The notes below the pieces were generated by a model. It saw nothing but the letters and a program-made list of their open reading frames with translations. It was not told the DNA's origin and made no database searches. Of a DNA stretch of 64,000 nucleotides, positions 61,201 to 64,000 are shown piece after piece (the first letter of the stretch is position 1; the number at the start of each line of letters is the position of its first letter). The stretch comes from Zerene cesonia. Its lineage: Eukaryota; Arthropoda; Insecta; Lepidoptera; Pieridae. The position numbers were made by a program, and so were the translations under genes. The DNA is taken from NCBI RefSeq assembly GCF_012273895.1, contig NC_052108.1, positions 5,146,001-5,210,000 of the forward strand, read 5' to 3'.

Positions 61201-64000
61201 GTGGTCATTGGTATTCAAGGAGTCATTACGATTTATTATAGACGTAACACCAAATAGTATAAAACTACAGAGTTTATTACATTGTCAAGGCTACAACAGG
61301 CGGCAATCAAATAGAGACCAACTAATGACATTCAAACGCTTATTATGTCATAAAAAAAATTTTATTCAATGTGTTAATCTACATATCGGCTTTATTTAAA
61401 TATAATCTTTTTATTTTTAGTGCTTACTCAGATTTCATGCGCAATGTATATTTTATTCAAATATTGATTTAGTTATAGAATAATAGACATATACACACTA
61501 GGCGTGCAGCTGCAGCCGCAGTATTTGACAGACAAGCAACTATCAAAACAAAATCATCTTTAACTAACCAGTAAAAACTCATTCAAACTTGTACTTGATC
61601 ACTCTTACGAAATACATAAAAAAACAATGGAACGAAATTTGTAACCATAAAAGTATATCATTTAAAATCTCTATCGCATTAAACAAATACGTATCCACAC
61701 CGTATCTCCGGTAATGGTTGGTTTGTTTTAGCATAGCCCAGCACGTGCCAAAGCTTCCGGCTCATTGTATGATGGAGGCCGGAACAGTCGATAGCATCCG
61801 TGCGTCTGTGTGCGTGTGCTCAGCCATTGAAGCTCTCTTTCAAACCTTTCACAAATCTAAACACGCTAAAAATACCCGTATGACATATAACATACTGTCG
61901 CTTTTTGTTTACCCTTACGCACATCGCATATTCGTTCATCTACCTACCATTCAACATCGCTTAAAGGGAGCCCGTTTTATTCTACGTAAAAATTATTAAT
62001 AACAAAAATTTCAAATGAAAACCATTCGGATAGTACAATTTTGAGTTTGGATTTGAATTTTTCTATTACATAACTCGATCTCGGATCTACCCACTCTAGA
62101 TTGCTTCATAAATATTGATGAGAACCAAATTTGTACGGAGCTGTTACTGCACGCCTAATTTCTAACTATAATAAATGTTGCTACCGTTATGATGTCAATT
62201 TGGCTGAAAAAAAAAATTGATGAATAAACCATTTGATTGGGCACATACAATATTAATTCTGCAATGAATTTACTTAATTTGAGGCATCAGTTTATGACTT
62301 TTAATGTGACATAACGTCTTTTGATCAAACTCATTACCATTCCCTTATAGAGCTTTAAAAGTCAAAGGTTCATTGCATCGATTAAGGTTCGTTAAGCTTG
62401 ATGAAATATGAATGCGTTTGTTTTTATTCACTGGACTAAATTGTCTCATAAATACTGCTGTATTTCAAATTGTCAATGGTAACATAAATTGTAATAACGT
62501 TTAATAAATGGATACAGTTGTCGTACAAGTTTTAAAAGGAAGTATATATCCTGGCGTGGGATTTAAATTAGGAGAATTATTATGTGTGGGATTTAAATTA
62601 GTAATAAGATTATAGGTGTAGCTTGTGTCTTTTGTATCAAGACTCTGGAGCACTAATATTATAATCAAACTTGTACAATACATATATTTTCAACATACAA
62701 CAAGCGTTTGAACCTTAGAGGGAAAATAAATATTTTCTACAAAAATCCAAATTTCAAAATGGGACCAATTTCCTTTAAAATAGAAAAATAACACACGTTA
62801 TTCAGAATTCACGGAGAGTAATTGAGTAACGAAACCAAAAACGAACAGTCGAATTGAATCCCTTTATCATTTTTTGTTTCCCTGAAGTCGGTTGAAAATG
62901 ACCATCTATTTCTAATGTCTTATCAAATGAAACATACAAAGATACTATGTAGTAGAACTAACAATGTTTGATAAAATTTTTCTTTCAAAATTGCTTTGTA
63001 AGCGGCTCTTAATCTTTTATATTAAATAAAAATTTCGAACGAAGCGACTTTTGCTCTCTTTACAAGAAAATTAGATTTAATTGGTACTTAATAAAAAGTT
63101 GAGACGGTAAAGTGAAACACTTAACCTAATTCATAAAAGCATAATATTTTGCAACATAATATTTTGCTATGATGCATGTTTGAAATAACAGTTTATAGAT
63201 GTTTAATACTGCGACTTCGTATACGTATACAGACTATATTGTATTATTTATACATAAGAATTTGTATCAAGGAGTAGTTTTAGACTAATTTTAAGAATCT
63301 TTAGTCAATGTTGAGAATAGCTTCTACAACTTTGACTGATATTACGTTAACCGTGATGATCGTGTGACTCATTATACCATTAATAGTAAAAGTAAGTGGG
63401 TGTTTTGAACTGTCTTTTGTTTAATAGTTATGCTGGTACAGTTTATTTCCTATTGTTGTTTCATTATTTTAATACAATGCCCTATTCATTCGCTCTGTTG
63501 TGCTTTATGGCTTGCCGCTGTGATTTTATTACGTATAATTATGTTGCGTGTGAGTTTTTTATATATGTAGGTACGATGACAATGGTTTAAACATCAGAAT
63601 ACTTTGATTATTATGACATCTTGTTAAATACATAAACGTATAATTCTACGATATCAGAATTAGTGTGAACTTTTTATTATTTTCTATGTCCTTAAGTTTC
63701 ATGGCGTCTCATGTGTAATTTGTTTGACGAGTTCAACCTACTTCCTAATTATGTTGGTTAACACTAATTGCCACCAGCTGTGTCAATCCAAAATTTCATT
63801 AAGACTATACCTGCATTAAAGAAATATGGTCAGTAGAGGCTTAACGAATGTATACGATAAAATAATTAACATTATTAGTTTTTTCTTCTAGTGCAATATT
63901 GTTTCTAAGAAAAATATCTTATATTCAGAGAGCTGGACTTTTATTAAGAACTTGGGTTAAAACGTAAATTTATATAAGTATTATCGAAGCAATCCTGTTA
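58206..64000. other. AT-rich non-coding region with repeat fragments
   Basis: No gene recognised. A short retroelement tail at about 60635-60695 reads GACTGCAATCCCACCTGATG. A dispersed repeat fragment lies at about 59640-59720. A 30-bp-period duplication of GTGGGATTTAAATTAG starts near 62556. A GC-richer patch at about 61730-61830 has no clear coding sense. Confidence 0.5.
62740..62897 (+). repeat. Dispersed repeat ending near AGTCGGTTGAAAA, copy 2
   Basis: Same order of blocks as 5360-5539: AAAATGGGACCAATTTCC, ATTCACGGAGAGTAA, GTAACGAAACCAAA, and a 3' end near GAAGTCGGTTGAAAAT. Confidence 0.45.

Noticed and set aside
61718..61999. 93-aa plus-strand frame in a GC-richer patch
   Set aside because: No domain, no splice-linked neighbours and no family resemblance; may be regulatory DNA but coding is not supported.
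1..64000. CRISPR arrays, operons, bacterial genes or prophage
   Set aside because: All genes are intron-bearing insect genes, and no spaced identical repeats of CRISPR type are present.

Overview
The window looks like nuclear DNA from an insect, most likely a moth or butterfly (Lepidoptera). Introns are AT-rich and carry canonical GT-AG signals. The spacers hold repeats of lepidopteran type: short non-autonomous Helitrons ending in CTAG before T, tRNA-derived SINEs, MITEs, and decayed Jockey- and RTE-like LINE pieces. Two runs of exactly 1000 N (7939-8938 and 23159-24158) are assembly gaps. Every gene below was recognised from its protein sequence by eye. Exon joins were set by splice signals and reading phase, not by transcripts.

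Layout. (1) 253-11061, + strand: 3' part of a CARMIL-type actin regulator (LRRs, helical domain, capping-protein-binding CPI/CSI region, tail), with very GC-rich exons inside AT-rich introns. (2) 16088-20956, - strand: a complete HDAC1/Rpd3 gene, 11 coding exons, 482 aa. (3) 24183-27043, + strand: a p68/DDX5 (Rm62-type) DEAD-box helicase whose N-terminus lies in or beyond the second gap. (4) 29520-31834, + strand: a second, complete p68-like helicase whose N-terminus resembles a mitochondrial presequence. (5) 32201-34464, + strand: a six-exon, 310-aa protein with a BLUF/TEX47-like N-terminal half. (6) 34790-36111, 36416-38185 and 38359-40077, + strand: three tandem, diverged coiled-coil genes of the CFAP100/CCDC38 (DUF4200) kind. 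(7) 41618-42235, - strand: an ARL4-type small GTPase, with a probable 5'UTR exon at 45729-45791. (8) About 45.8-64 kb: no convincing protein-coding gene, only repeats and a few striking inverted repeats.

How the parts relate. HDAC1 (chromatin), p68 (RNA) and CARMIL and ARL4 (actin and membrane) are ordinary housekeeping or regulatory genes that seem to be neighbours by chance. The 29.5-40 kb block is more coherent: a p68 duplicate, a TEX47-like gene and three CFAP100-like genes lie on one strand with short spacers. The last four would fit a cluster of sperm-flagellum genes, but that is inference. The most unusual items are the presequence-bearing p68 paralogue, the CFAP100-like triplication, the modular CARMIL tail (microexons, symmetric phase-1 exons, competing acceptors at the CSI motif), and a near-perfect 27-bp-arm hairpin at 54425-54480.
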